64,000 nt of DNA, taken from CAYXZQ01 sp963717515 (lineage in GTDB: Archaea > Nanobdellota > Nanobdellia > Woesearchaeales > DSVV01). Positions 19,051 to 27,606 of the stretch are shown here, piece by piece; position 1 is the first letter of the stretch; each line of letters begins with the position of its first letter. The stretch is taken from contig OY970338.1 of NCBI GenBank assembly GCA_963717515.1, positions 1,116,001 through 1,180,000 on the forward strand. The letters run 5' to 3'. The notes below the pieces were generated by a model. The model searched no databases. It was not told the origin of the DNA and worked only from the letters and a program-made list of their open reading frames with translations. Both the position numbers and the translations under genes were made by a program.

Positions 19051-19953
19051 TCAGAACATCCACGGCCGCTCTCTTCTGACAATATCAACAAAAACCTCGG
19101 GCTTGTAGACCCCCAGCTCTGATATGATGCCTGTGACAAGCCTCGGGTCGATTATCTCGAATGCAGGATTCATTATTGTGATATTCTTCGGGCTCTTGCC
19201 CCAGACCTCGTCAGGATTCCTGTTTTCCATCGGCTCTTCGACATCGTACACAGTCAGCGGATCGAATTTCCAGGACACTGCACAGCAATAAGCAGGTATG
19301 TCATATTTTTCAGCTATCTCAAGGAACAGCTCTGTGCCTATCTTGTTTATTATCCTCCCATCTGACTGGATGGCGTCGGCACCGAAGAGGAACAGGTCAG
19401 ATTTCTTGAGCGCTAGCCTCGCAGCTGAATCGACATAATGGAACACCTTGATGCCTAATGCAGACAGCTCCTTTGCTGTGAGCCTTCCCTGAAGCCTGGG
19501 TCTTGTCTCTGTATTGTGGACAATAAACCTCACTCCTGAAAACCTGGCTTTCGCAAGCACCATCATGACTGTCGATGAATGGCAGTGGGTGAAGACTGCA
19601 TAGTCTTTCCTGACTGTGTTTGCCCCTATCTCTGCTATCTTCTTCTCTGAATCATCAAAGTAAGAAAGGACTTCGCCGATATTTTTTGATATGCCTTCTG
19701 AGAGCCTGACAATATCCTTCCTGTCAGCGTTTTTCAGGACATAATTGAGGGCGTTTCTCATGCAGGGCTCAGTAGGCCTGGAACTTACCAGGGTCTTTCT
19801 TGCCTTTTCAAGCTCTGCATACAAGTCTTTTCCAGTATGCGCCTTGGAATTTTTCAGAATTATCTGGAGGGATCTTACAGACTCCCTGGCTATGTTTTCT
19901 GCGCCCTGGACCTTTAGAGACCTGATATTTTTTATGACCCTCCCAAATTCCAT
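19051..19953 (-). CDS. Ribose-1,5-bisphosphate isomerase-like (eIF2B-related family)
   Basis: 300 residues. The fold family is shared with eIF2B alpha/beta/delta and methylthioribose-1-phosphate isomerase. Key residues are present: Cys124 in F-T-H-C-H-S and Asp193 in F-G-A-D-A-I. Their spacing of 69 residues equals that of the catalytic Cys133/Asp202 pair known for the Thermococcus enzyme. T-R-P-R-L-Q-G-R and N-K-I-G-T are also typical. In archaea the enzyme converts ribose-1,5-bisphosphate to RuBP for form III RuBisCO in AMP degradation; no RuBisCO gene is in this window. A GGTG motif lies about 6 nt before the ATG, and the gene follows the small membrane gene after 19 nt, so the two are probably co-transcribed. 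Confidence 0.85.
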   Translation of the reverse strand: MEFGRVIKNIRSLKVQGAENIARESVRSLQIILKNSKAHTGKDLYAELEKARKTLVSSRPTEPCMRNALNYVLKNADRKDIVRLSEGISKNIGEVLSYFDDSEKKIAEIGANTVRKDYAVFTHCHSSTVMMVLAKARFSGVRFIVHNTETRPRLQGRLTAKELSALGIKVFHYVDSAARLALKKSDLFLFGADAIQSDGRIINKIGTELFLEIAEKYDIPAYCCAVSWKFDPLTVYDVEEPMENRNPDEVWGKSPKNITIMNPAFEIIDPRLVTGIISELGVYKPEVFVDIVRRERPWMF

Positions 19954-19972
19954 AAGAACACCCTGGGCAGCA

Positions 19973-20206
19973 CTATTTCTTCTTTTTGGACAGTGCCAGC
20001 CTCTTCTCGATAGACTTCTCTTCCTTCAGAATCTGGTCTTCTTCCCTTGCAACCCTGGAGGCGATCTTCTCAATGTTGCCGTCCATCCTTGCTATCCTCC
20101 TCTCCAGCATCACCAGGATCCTCAGGCTGTATACAATTGCAGCCAATGTCCCGACTATAACCGCAAGGATCACCACCGAAATATTCAACGTCATGCCATC
20201 TGCCAT
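19973..20206 (-). CDS. Small membrane protein with coiled-coil tail
   Basis: 77 residues: one hydrophobic segment at about 10-30, then a charged helix (R-R-I-A-R-M-D ... E-E-D-Q-I-L-K-E-E) ending in K-K-K-K. An in-frame TTG three codons upstream is possible, but the ATG at 20206 has a good Shine-Dalgarno sequence (GGAGG at 20216-20220, 9 nt spacer). This is one of the few genes here with a clear ribosome-binding site. The family is unknown. It is first in a probable two-gene unit with the R15P isomerase-like gene and borders the replication origin. Confidence 0.65.
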   Translation of the reverse strand: MADGMTLNISVVILAVIVGTLAAIVYSLRILVMLERRIARMDGNIEKIASRVAREEDQILKEEKSIEKRLALSKKKK

Positions 20207-20487
20207 ATTTGACAACCTCCAAATATCAACAACAGAGGCTCACGAAAATAAGACAATATCATTCCCGTCACCTCTTTTTGATAATTTAATTAGCAAACTC
20301 ATATAAAAAAGTTTCTGTTATCAGGTACCAGCCAGAGATGCCCGACGAATGCCCATACACAATAATTTCCACTGCCCCCCGACAACCCTTCGACGTGTCA
20401 GAATAAAGGATAATGACAAGCCAATCGGAAATTGATTGCAGGATATATGCCAGGAATCTGTATATATTGCATATCAAGCATATATGC

Positions 20488-20520
20488 GGACCGGGCCGGC
20501 AAACCCCGGAGAATCGGTCC
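20488..20520. other. GC-rich hairpin in the origin region
   Basis: GGACCG (20488-20493) pairs with CGGTCC (20515-20520); inside it CCGG (20496-20499) can pair with CCGG (20506-20509). This is an isolated GC-rich fold beside the AT-rich core. Confidence 0.5.
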
Positions 20521-20531
20521 CATGATGGTCG

Positions 20532-20544
20532 AGGTGTGACACCT
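20532..20544. other. 13-bp palindrome in the origin region
   Basis: AGGTGTGACACCT is a perfect odd palindrome between the hairpin and the left ORB-like element; it may be a protein-binding site. Confidence 0.4.
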
Positions 20545-20555
20545 TGGTTTCGTAT

Positions 20556-20578
20556 GGAACATGTGGAAATATTGGGGG
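20556..20578 (+). promoter_or_regulatory. ORB-like element, left of the AT-rich core
   Basis: GTGGAAATATTGGGGG carries the GGAAA core followed after four bases by a G-string, as in euryarchaeal origin recognition boxes. The G-string points towards the AT-rich core. Confidence 0.6.
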
Positions 20579-20635
20579 AAACCTTTCGGATGCACCGGCT
20601 AACCAAGTACAGTGCTGGAACATCATCAAAAAAAC

Positions 20636-20870
20636 ATGGTTATTTGATAAATATATTCAATAGAATAGAATAAATTATATATATATAAATCATAATTTCT
20701 TAACATATATCTTATTATATATACATATTGATATATATATTTATCAAATCCTTTTTATATTTATTTATTTCTATATAGAAAATAAATATATAATATATAT
20801 ATTAGTTTATATATGGATTTTTTATTACAATTGATTGAATTTTTTGTCTTTATTTTATGGACGTTCTTTT
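20636..20870. other. Probable DNA-unwinding element
   Basis: Over 200 bp with only scattered G or C and repeated TATATATA runs. It is far more AT-rich than the rest of the window and lies between ORB-like motifs. Confidence 0.7.
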
Positions 20871-21214
20871 CCTATTGATATCTTTTTTGAAATAATTATG
20901 CATTACCGTCTGAAAATCGAGGTTTGGAAATGTGTGGAGGCAGAAACAGGGGTCAGTGGATCTGTCGACTGCAATGACAATTATGATAGCATTTGTGAGA
21001 GTGTCAGCCATTTTTTATCATCAGTTGAACCAGGCAAATGCAAGGGATGTCGTAATGAGTAGTGAAGTGTCTGGGTTTATATGATACCATTGAGACAAAA
21101 TAATCATCGATCATGTGTGAGCTTGGCAATCCTATCTCATCACGACGCTTTTGTTTGACAATACATCGGCCGACCTTAATGATGAGCAGGCAAACACCCC
21201 TTATCTTAAATTTT

Positions 21215-21236
21215 TTCCACAGGAAATCATGGGGTC
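21215..21236 (+). promoter_or_regulatory. ORB element, strong match
   Basis: TTCCACAGGAAA followed by TCAT and GGGGTC closely fits the archaeal origin recognition box (TTCCA..GGAAAC...GGGG) bound by Orc1/Cdc6. Confidence 0.75.
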
Positions 21237-21256
21237 AGGCAAGGCATTATCACAGG

Positions 21257-21270
21257 AAAATTTATAAACC
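21257..21270 (+). promoter_or_regulatory. TATA box of orc1/cdc6
   Basis: AAAATTTATAAACC is centred about 26 nt before the ATG at 21291. It is preceded directly by CACAGGAAAA, a half-ORB-like sequence. Confidence 0.7.
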
Positions 21271-21290
21271 TTTATTTCATATGGAACCCA

Positions 21291-22499
21291 ATGGCAGAAA
21301 AAGGCTTAAAGGGGTTTTTCGAGACTTTCATATCCAAAGAATCCTTGTTTAAGGAAAAAGAGGTGTTGCAGACCAACTACACGCCAAAAGACATACTCCA
21401 CAGGGATGATGAGATAAAAAGCCTGGCTCATATCATTGCTCCGGCACTCAAGCTCGAGAAACCTTCCAACATATTCCTTTACGGCAAGACTGGTACAGGC
21501 AAGACGACGACAGCAAGATACGTCGCTGACCAGATGCTCAATGTCTCAAGGGAAAAAGGCATAAATCTCAAGATAATATACCTGAACTGCAAGCTCAAAA
21601 GGATCGCAGATACAGAATACCGCCTGGTGGCCCAGCTCATACAGGAATACGGGACAAAGGTGCCCTCTACAGGCCTGCCGACGGACGACATATATAATAT
21701 CTTCATAAATCTGATCGAGAAAGACAAGCAGGTCCTGGTCCTTATCCTTGACGAGATAGACCAACTTGTCAAAAAAGCAGGCGACGGGATAATATACAAT
21801 CTCACAAGGCTGAATACAGACCTAAAGAAGACCCAGATAAGCATGGTGGGCATATCGAACGACCTCATGTTCATTGACAATATAGATCCCAGGGTCAAGT
21901 CCTCGCTGTCCGAGGAAGAGATCGTGTTCCCTCCTTACAACGCACTTCAGCTCCAGGACATCCTGAGGCGCAGGGCCAAGAGGGCTTTTAGGGATGGGGC
22001 ATTATCCGGGGGGGTCATTGAGAAATGTGCAGCATTTGCAGCCCGGGAGCATGGTGATGCAAGGAGGGCTCTTGAACTCCTGAGGGTTGCAGGGGAGATT
22101 TCAGAGAGAGAAGACCAGAAAAAAGTTGATATATCCCATATAGACAAGGCCGAGGAGAAGATTGAGAGGGACCGCGTCCAGGACATTGTCAGGACACAGC
22201 CAAAGCAGCATCAGCTTACATTGTATTCGATATTCATACTAGACAAGAAGCAGAGGGGCATGTTCTATACTGGCGAAGTATATGATGTATACAAGGATTA
22301 TTGCAGCAGGACAGGTGTCAGGCCCCTGACGCAGAGGAGGCTCTCAGACATCCTTGCAGAGCTTGACATGCTGGGGATAATCAATGCAAGGGTCATTTCA
22401 AAAGGCAGGTTCGGGCGGACCAGGGAGATAAGCCTGTCGCTATCAAATCATATCAAGCCGAATGTAAAGAAGATCATTGAGCAGTCCCTGGGTTTTTGA
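21291..22499 (+). CDS. orc1/cdc6: Orc1/Cdc6 replication initiator
   Basis: 402 residues, normal for the family. Walker A is G-K-T-G-T-G-K-T-T at about residue 65, Walker B is L-I-L-D-E-I-D-Q near 150, sensor 1 lies around G-I-S-N-D, sensor 2 is G-D-A-R-R-A-L near 260, and a C-terminal winged-helix domain (with T-Q-R-R-L-S-D-I near 345) binds origin DNA. The protein recognises ORB elements and loads the MCM helicase. The start is the ATG placed one TATA distance from the promoter, so the mRNA is probably leaderless. DP1 of DNA polymerase D starts 2 nt downstream, so initiator and polymerase share an operon beside the origin. Confidence 0.97.
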   Translation: MAEKGLKGFFETFISKESLFKEKEVLQTNYTPKDILHRDDEIKSLAHIIAPALKLEKPSNIFLYGKTGTGKTTTARYVADQMLNVSREKGINLKIIYLNCKLKRIADTEYRLVAQLIQEYGTKVPSTGLPTDDIYNIFINLIEKDKQVLVLILDEIDQLVKKAGDGIIYNLTRLNTDLKKTQISMVGISNDLMFIDNIDPRVKSSLSEEEIVFPPYNALQLQDILRRRAKRAFRDGALSGGVIEKCAAFAAREHGDARRALELLRVAGEISEREDQKKVDISHIDKAEEKIERDRVQDIVRTQPKQHQLTLYSIFILDKKQRGMFYTGEVYDVYKDYCSRTGVRPLTQRRLSDILAELDMLGIINARVISKGRFGRTREISLSLSNHIKPNVKKIIEQSLGF

Positions 22500-22501
22500 A
22501 G

Positions 22502-24079
22502 ATGGTGGATGACGAGACAAAGAAGGACTTAGTCAGGTCGATGCTGGAGAAAGGATTTCTCGTGAGCGAAGACCTATTCATCGGGCATGATGACAAGCAG
22601 GCCCTTACCATCCTTCTCTCCCAGAAGGCACCTGGGCAGCTTGCCCTTCTAAATCCCGACTCAGTATCGCTTCTTGGAAAGCAGATAACTGACATAAACT
22701 GGATGGACCTTGAGGCCGCAAGGGCCATTGCAGAGAAAGAGAACGACAGTACGCATTACAAGAGATTCCTTGACTGCGTGAAGTCGAATAAAGGCCCGGA
22801 GAAATGCATCCCGGCATATGAAGGCAGGGGCCTGAAGATAGTCTTTGATTATGAAGAGCCTGTGTCGAAGAAGGATGTCGGCGATTTCGTAGGATATTAC
22901 AATTCCAGGTTCAGGCAGATAGAAGGGCTTCTCAGGAACAGGCAGGAGCTCTCCGGCCTCACATCGATAGCGAGGATACTCCAGAAAAGGGACAGGGAGA
23001 ATGTGGCCATAATCGGCATCGTGAGCGACAAGACTACAACGACAGGAGGCCATGTCATGCTCAAGCTCGAAGACAGGACAGGCGAGATCAGGGTCCTGGT
23101 GAATAATTCCAAACAGGAGCTTTTCCTGCAGGCAAAAGACACTGTACTGGATGAAGTGGTAGGTGTCACTGGCATGAGCGGGGACGGCATAGTGTTCTGC
23201 ACAGGCCTGCTCAATCCCGACATCCCCCTGAACAAGGAGCTTAAGAAATCCCCTGAAGAGGTCTATGCGATATTCCTTTCTGACCTCCATGTGGGCTCTG
23301 TCAATTTCCTTGACAAGAAGCTGGATAAATTCATCAGGTGGCTTAGGGGGGAGGTAGGGACTAAGGAGCATGCAGAGATAATCAAGAAGATCAAGTACAT
23401 CTTCATCGCAGGCGACCTTGTCGACGGGGTGGGGATATACCCCAACCAGGAGACCGAGCTTACTATCAAGGACGTATATGAGCAGTATGAGGAATGCGCA
23501 AGATACCTATCAAGGATCCCGGGCCATATACAGGTCGTGGTCTGCCCAGGCAACCATGATTCGATAAGGCTTTCTGAGCCGCAGCCTGCATTTGACAGAC
23601 AGTTTGCAGCCCCTCTTTTCAGGCTGCCCAACATCACCCTGGTAAGCAACCCGGGCATTGTGAATATAGCTGCTACCGACGGATTCTCTGGTTTCGATGT
23701 CCTGCTCTACCATGGCTACAGTTTCGATTATTATATCTCAAATGTGGATTCGATAAGGAACAATGGGGGATATGACAGGGCAGACCTGGTGATGAAATTC
23801 CTGCTGCAGAGAAGGCACCTTGCTCCTAGCCATACTTCCACATTGTACGTGCCTGACAGTGAGAAAGACCCTCTGTTCATCTCCCGGGTGCCGGACTTCT
23901 TTGTTTCGGGCCATATCCATAAGTCTTATGTATCCGGTTACAGGAATGTATCGATGATATGCGGTTCATGCTGGCAGTCTACCACATCGTTCCAGCGCAG
24001 GGTGGGCCACAACCCTGAGCCTGCGTATGTGCCGCTCGTCAACCTCCAGACGAGGCAGACAAAGATATTGAGGTTTTGA
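22502..24079 (+). CDS. polB: DNA polymerase D small subunit (DP1), 3'-5' exonuclease
   Basis: 525 residues. There is an N-terminal region with a helical domain, an OB-fold (about 165-245) and a calcineurin-like phosphoesterase domain with all metal-binding motifs intact: L-S-D-L-H-V-G, A-G-D-L-V-D-G, P-G-N-H-D, L-L-Y-H-G and S-G-H-I-H. The intact motifs indicate an active proofreading exonuclease. DP1 pairs with DP2 to form the archaeal replicative polymerase. The ATG at 22502 follows the orc1 stop codon by 2 nt; a TTG overlapping that stop is less likely. The large-subunit gene follows after 1 nt. Confidence 0.97.
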   Translation: MVDDETKKDLVRSMLEKGFLVSEDLFIGHDDKQALTILLSQKAPGQLALLNPDSVSLLGKQITDINWMDLEAARAIAEKENDSTHYKRFLDCVKSNKGPEKCIPAYEGRGLKIVFDYEEPVSKKDVGDFVGYYNSRFRQIEGLLRNRQELSGLTSIARILQKRDRENVAIIGIVSDKTTTTGGHVMLKLEDRTGEIRVLVNNSKQELFLQAKDTVLDEVVGVTGMSGDGIVFCTGLLNPDIPLNKELKKSPEEVYAIFLSDLHVGSVNFLDKKLDKFIRWLRGEVGTKEHAEIIKKIKYIFIAGDLVDGVGIYPNQETELTIKDVYEQYEECARYLSRIPGHIQVVVCPGNHDSIRLSEPQPAFDRQFAAPLFRLPNITLVSNPGIVNIAATDGFSGFDVLLYHGYSFDYYISNVDSIRNNGGYDRADLVMKFLLQRRHLAPSHTSTLYVPDSEKDPLFISRVPDFFVSGHIHKSYVSGYRNVSMICGSCWQSTTSFQRRVGHNPEPAYVPLVNLQTRQTKILRF

Positions 24080-24080
24080 C

Positions 24081-27000
24081 ATGAAGGCGTCAGATGATAT
24101 GCAGAAGTATTTCGATTCGATAGAGAAAGGAGTGGACGAATGCTACATGATAGCATCAAAGGCAAGGCAGATGGGGTTCGACCCAGAGGCTATCGTCGAT
24201 GTCAGGCTTGCCAAGAACATGGCCGAGCGTGTCGAGGGACTGATGAGCTCTGTGGCCCCGAACCTTGCAGGCACAGGTTTCAAGAAGAGGATAATCGAGC
24301 TTGAGAATGAATATTCCCTCCTGGACTGGAGAGTGGCGCTGAAGATTGCTGAGGAAGTCGCAAGGGAGAGGTTCTGCAAGTTTGAAACCAGAAGAGAAGC
24401 CATCGAGGTGGGAATCAGGGCAGGATTCACATACCATACGGGAGGCATCGTCTCAGCGCCGCTTGAGGGGTTCGTGGAGCTGAGGATAAAGAAGACAAGG
24501 GAAGGGAAAGAATACCTGGCCCCGGTCTACGCAGGACCGATAAGAGGTGCCGGCGGGACCGCAGCAGCATTCTCACTGCTCCTTACAGACTATCTCAGGA
24601 TAGTGATGGGATATGAAAAGTATGACCCCGACGACAATGAGATCAACAGGTTCAAGACAGAGATAGATGACTATAACAACAGGGTTACAAATCTTCAGTA
24701 CAGGCCGTCTGGTGAAGAGATTGAATTCCTTATCAGGAACCTGCCGGTAGAGGTCGACGGAGAGCCGACCGAGATATTTGAGGTGTCAAACTACAAGGAC
24801 CTGCCCAGGGTCGGGACCAACAGGATAAGAGGGGGGGTATGCCTCGTTCTTGCAGAAGGCCTGGCGCAGAAAGCCACCAAGCTCTGGAAGAGGCTGTCTG
24901 TCTGGGGAAAGGAATTCGGGCTGGACTGGGGGTTTCTCGAAGAGTTCCTTCTCCTACAGAAGCGCAAGAAAGCAAAGGGCAAGGGAACAGAGCAGAAAGA
25001 CAAGCTTGCACCTAACTTCACATTCATCGATGACCTGGTTGCCGGAAGGCCGGTCCTCACCCACCCGATGGCGAAGGGAGGCTTTCGGCTGCGGTACGGC
25101 AGGTCAAGGTACTCAGGCTTCTCTGCTGCAGGCATAAACCCTGCGACGATGATTCTCCTGGACAATTTTGTTGCAACAGGGACACAGCTTAAGATGGAAA
25201 GGCCGGGAAAGGCCGCATCGATAACCCCGTGCGATACCATAGACGGGCCCATAATCATGACGCATGAGGGCTCTGTCAGAAGGATCAAGACCGTAAGGGA
25301 AGCGAAGCTTTACAAGGAAAGGGTGAAAGAGATACTATTCCTGGGCGACATACTTTTCAATTACGGGGATTTTTCAGAGAACGGCCATGTGCTTGTGCCT
25401 GCCGGCTATAATGAGGATTGGTGGCTGAGGCATCTTGAGAAGTCATCAATAGACATTTTCGGCAGCCTCGATGCAGCCAAGATATCCAAGCACGCCGGGC
25501 TTTCCAAAGATTTGGTTGCCGGTTTGCTTGAATCCCCATTCATGACAGAGATTCCGGCTGAAACAGCGATAAGATTATCTGAAAAATTCAGCATACCCCT
25601 CCACCCGGAATACACATACTACTGGAACCATATCCAGAATGATGAATTGAGCTTGCTGATAACCTGGCTTGGGAAAGGGAAGGTCTACAGGGAGGGAGGC
25701 AGGATCACCAAGACAGTATTGGCTCTGGAGCCGGATGCGAAGAGGGTGCTGGAGAAGATCGGCGCTCCACATAGTGTGGCCAGCAATGAATTCATAGTTT
25801 TAGATGAGAACCATTCTCTGGGGCTTCTCACCTGCACAGGGCTGCTTGGCGCTACAGCAGAAGAGATCATCAAAAAAATCGATGACAGCAAGAATGTGCT
25901 TGAAAACCTGAACAGCCTGTCAGCTGTCAATCTCATGGACAGGTCAGGCACATTCATTGGAGCAAGGATGGGCAGGCCGGAGAAGGCAAAGATGAGGAAG
26001 ATGACTGGAAGCCCCCAGGTCCTGTTCCCCATAGGGGATGAGGGTGGGAGGCTGAGGAGTTTCCAATCCGCCATCGAGATCGGCAAGGTCACTGCTGACC
26101 TGCCGATGTACAGGTGCCCGAAATGCAGCAAGGACACCATATACCCCATATGCGAAGAATGCAGCACAAGGACAAAAAGGCTCTACATCTGCCCTAAATG
26201 CGGGCTTAGCCATGAAAGCATATGCATGCACGGGAATGCCGGCACTTATATGAGGCAGGAAGTGGACATCAGGCATTACTTCCAGAAAGCCCTCGAGATG
26301 CTCGGCGACAAGGTCTATCCTGACCTGATAAAAGGTGTCAGGGGGACGATGAACAAAGATCACACTCCTGAGCATATAATAAAAGGCATACTCAGGGCAA
26401 AGCATGAGGTCTTCGTCAACAAGGACGGGACAATCCGGTTTGACATGAGCGAGATCCCTGTCACGCATTTCAAGCCAAAAGAGATCCATACGTCTGCAGA
26501 GAAGCTCAAGGAGCTTGGGTATACTCATGATATAAAAGGACAGCCCCTTAAAGACCCGGACCAGATAATAGAGATATTCCCTCAGGACATAATCCTCCCG
26601 GCTGCTGCTGACGCTCTTGATGAGCAGGCAGGCACTGTGCTTCTCAAGGTCGCAAATTTTGTCGACGAGCTGCTTGTCAAGCTGTACAGGATGAAGCCCT
26701 ACTACAAGGCCAGGTCAAGGGACGACATAGTCGGCCAGTACGTGATAGGCCTTGCACCGCACATATCAGCTGGCACAGTAGGAAGGATAATCGGCTTCTC
26801 GAACACCCAGGGACTTTTTGCCCACCCGCTTTTTCATGCGGCTCTCAGGCGGGACTGCGACGGCGATGAAGGGTGCGTGATAATGCTGATGGACGGGCTC
26901 CTGAATTTCTCGAGGCAGTTCCTTCCGGACTCCAGGGGCGCAAAGACCATGGATGCGCCACTTGTGCTGACATCAAAGCTCAACCCTGCAGAAGTAGACG

Positions 27001-27605
27001 ACCAGGTCCACGGCCTTGATATTGCCTGGAAGTATCCGCTCGAGCTCTATACTGCAGGGGCAGCAATGAAGAACCCTTGGGAAGTGAAGATAAGGCAGCT
27101 CAAGCACACTCTCGGGACAGAGAAGCAGTTCGAGAAGATGGGATTCACCCACGATGTATCAGATGTGAATTCAGGGGTCAATTTCTCAGCTTACAAATCA
27201 CTGCCGTCGATGGAGGAGAAGCTGAAAGGCCAGATGCTGTTAGCTGAGAAGATAAGGGCAGTCAATGCTTCAGATGTCGCGCGCCTGGTCATAGAGAAGC
27301 ACCTGCTCCGGGACACAAAAGGCAATCTCAGGAAATTCTCCACACAGCAGTTCCGCTGCGTGAAATGCAATGAAAAATTCCGGAGGCCGCCTCTTGCAGG
27401 GAAATGCGGATGCGGGGGAAGGATAATATTCACTGTATCACATGGTTCTGTGATAAAATACCTTGAGCCAACAATCAGCCTTGCGAACAAGTATGATGTT
27501 CCGGTGTATCTCAAGCAGACCCTCGATCTCCTGCAGCTCAGGATAGACGGGGTGTTCGGAAGGGAGAGGGAGAAGCAGGAAGGACTCGGGAAGTGGTTCG
27601 GCTAA
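24081..27605 (+). CDS. polC: DNA polymerase D large subunit (DP2), catalytic
   Basis: 1,174 residues, typical for an intein-free DP2. The conserved G-P-I-R-G-A-G-G-T-A-A segment lies near 155. Two zinc-ribbon clusters follow around 675-715 (C-P-K-C-S-K ... C-E-E-C and C-P-K-C-G ... C). The catalytic region R-R-D-C-D-G-D-E near 930 carries the acidic metal ligands, followed by R-G-A-K-T-M-D-A-P. A further zinc motif lies near 1095-1115 (C-V-K-C ... C-G-C-G-G). The C-terminus Q-E-G-L-G-K-W-F-G fits the PCNA-interacting PIP-box (QxxLxxWF). No intein interrupts the active site, unlike in some Thermococcales. It completes the initiator/polymerase operon. Confidence 0.97.
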   Translation: MKASDDMQKYFDSIEKGVDECYMIASKARQMGFDPEAIVDVRLAKNMAERVEGLMSSVAPNLAGTGFKKRIIELENEYSLLDWRVALKIAEEVARERFCKFETRREAIEVGIRAGFTYHTGGIVSAPLEGFVELRIKKTREGKEYLAPVYAGPIRGAGGTAAAFSLLLTDYLRIVMGYEKYDPDDNEINRFKTEIDDYNNRVTNLQYRPSGEEIEFLIRNLPVEVDGEPTEIFEVSNYKDLPRVGTNRIRGGVCLVLAEGLAQKATKLWKRLSVWGKEFGLDWGFLEEFLLLQKRKKAKGKGTEQKDKLAPNFTFIDDLVAGRPVLTHPMAKGGFRLRYGRSRYSGFSAAGINPATMILLDNFVATGTQLKMERPGKAASITPCDTIDGPIIMTHEGSVRRIKTVREAKLYKERVKEILFLGDILFNYGDFSENGHVLVPAGYNEDWWLRHLEKSSIDIFGSLDAAKISKHAGLSKDLVAGLLESPFMTEIPAETAIRLSEKFSIPLHPEYTYYWNHIQNDELSLLITWLGKGKVYREGGRITKTVLALEPDAKRVLEKIGAPHSVASNEFIVLDENHSLGLLTCTGLLGATAEEIIKKIDDSKNVLENLNSLSAVNLMDRSGTFIGARMGRPEKAKMRKMTGSPQVLFPIGDEGGRLRSFQSAIEIGKVTADLPMYRCPKCSKDTIYPICEECSTRTKRLYICPKCGLSHESICMHGNAGTYMRQEVDIRHYFQKALEMLGDKVYPDLIKGVRGTMNKDHTPEHIIKGILRAKHEVFVNKDGTIRFDMSEIPVTHFKPKEIHTSAEKLKELGYTHDIKGQPLKDPDQIIEIFPQDIILPAAADALDEQAGTVLLKVANFVDELLVKLYRMKPYYKARSRDDIVGQYVIGLAPHISAGTVGRIIGFSNTQGLFAHPLFHAALRRDCDGDEGCVIMLMDGLLNFSRQFLPDSRGAKTMDAPLVLTSKLNPAEVDDQVHGLDIAWKYPLELYTAGAAMKNPWEVKIRQLKHTLGTEKQFEKMGFTHDVSDVNSGVNFSAYKSLPSMEEKLKGQMLLAEKIRAVNASDVARLVIEKHLLRDTKGNLRKFSTQQFRCVKCNEKFRRPPLAGKCGCGGRIIFTVSHGSVIKYLEPTISLANKYDVPVYLKQTLDLLQLRIDGVFGREREKQEGLGKWFG

Positions 27606-27606
27606 G

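Larger units (their letters stand above)
20285..21256. other. Probable replication origin (oriC)
   Basis: About 1 kb without a convincing gene, directly upstream of orc1/cdc6 and the PolD genes, the classical position of the archaeal origin. About 20636-20870 is extremely AT-rich (roughly nine bases in ten are A or T, with long TATA runs), a probable DNA-unwinding element. ORB-like motifs occur at 20556-20578 and 21215-21236 with a weaker cluster at 20921-20954. Hairpin and palindromic sequences lie at 20488-20520 and 20532-20544. Open frames of 75-106 codons here lack promoters and protein-like composition. Confidence 0.82.

Noticed and set aside
20488..20520. tRNA or small structured RNA in the GC-rich origin hairpin
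   Set aside because: No T-loop or anticodon-arm pattern and too short for a tRNA.
20286..20673. Open frames of 65-106 codons on both strands in the origin region
   Set aside because: No promoter at a suitable distance, unlikely composition, and they overlap ORB-like and hairpin sequences; the region is better explained as oriC.
20835..21352. Two short + strand open frames (75 and 79 codons) before orc1
   Set aside because: One lies beside the AT-rich core and the other runs through the strong ORB, the orc1 promoter and the orc1 start; no recognisable protein features.
24791..25288. Minus-strand open frame of 165 codons opposite the PolD large subunit, and similar long antisense frames elsewhere
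   Set aside because: They lie wholly inside strongly conserved genes and have Ser/Pro/Arg-rich shadow compositions.
24081..27605. Intein in the PolD large subunit
   Set aside because: The length and the continuity around the D-C-D-G-D-E active site are those of an intein-free protein.
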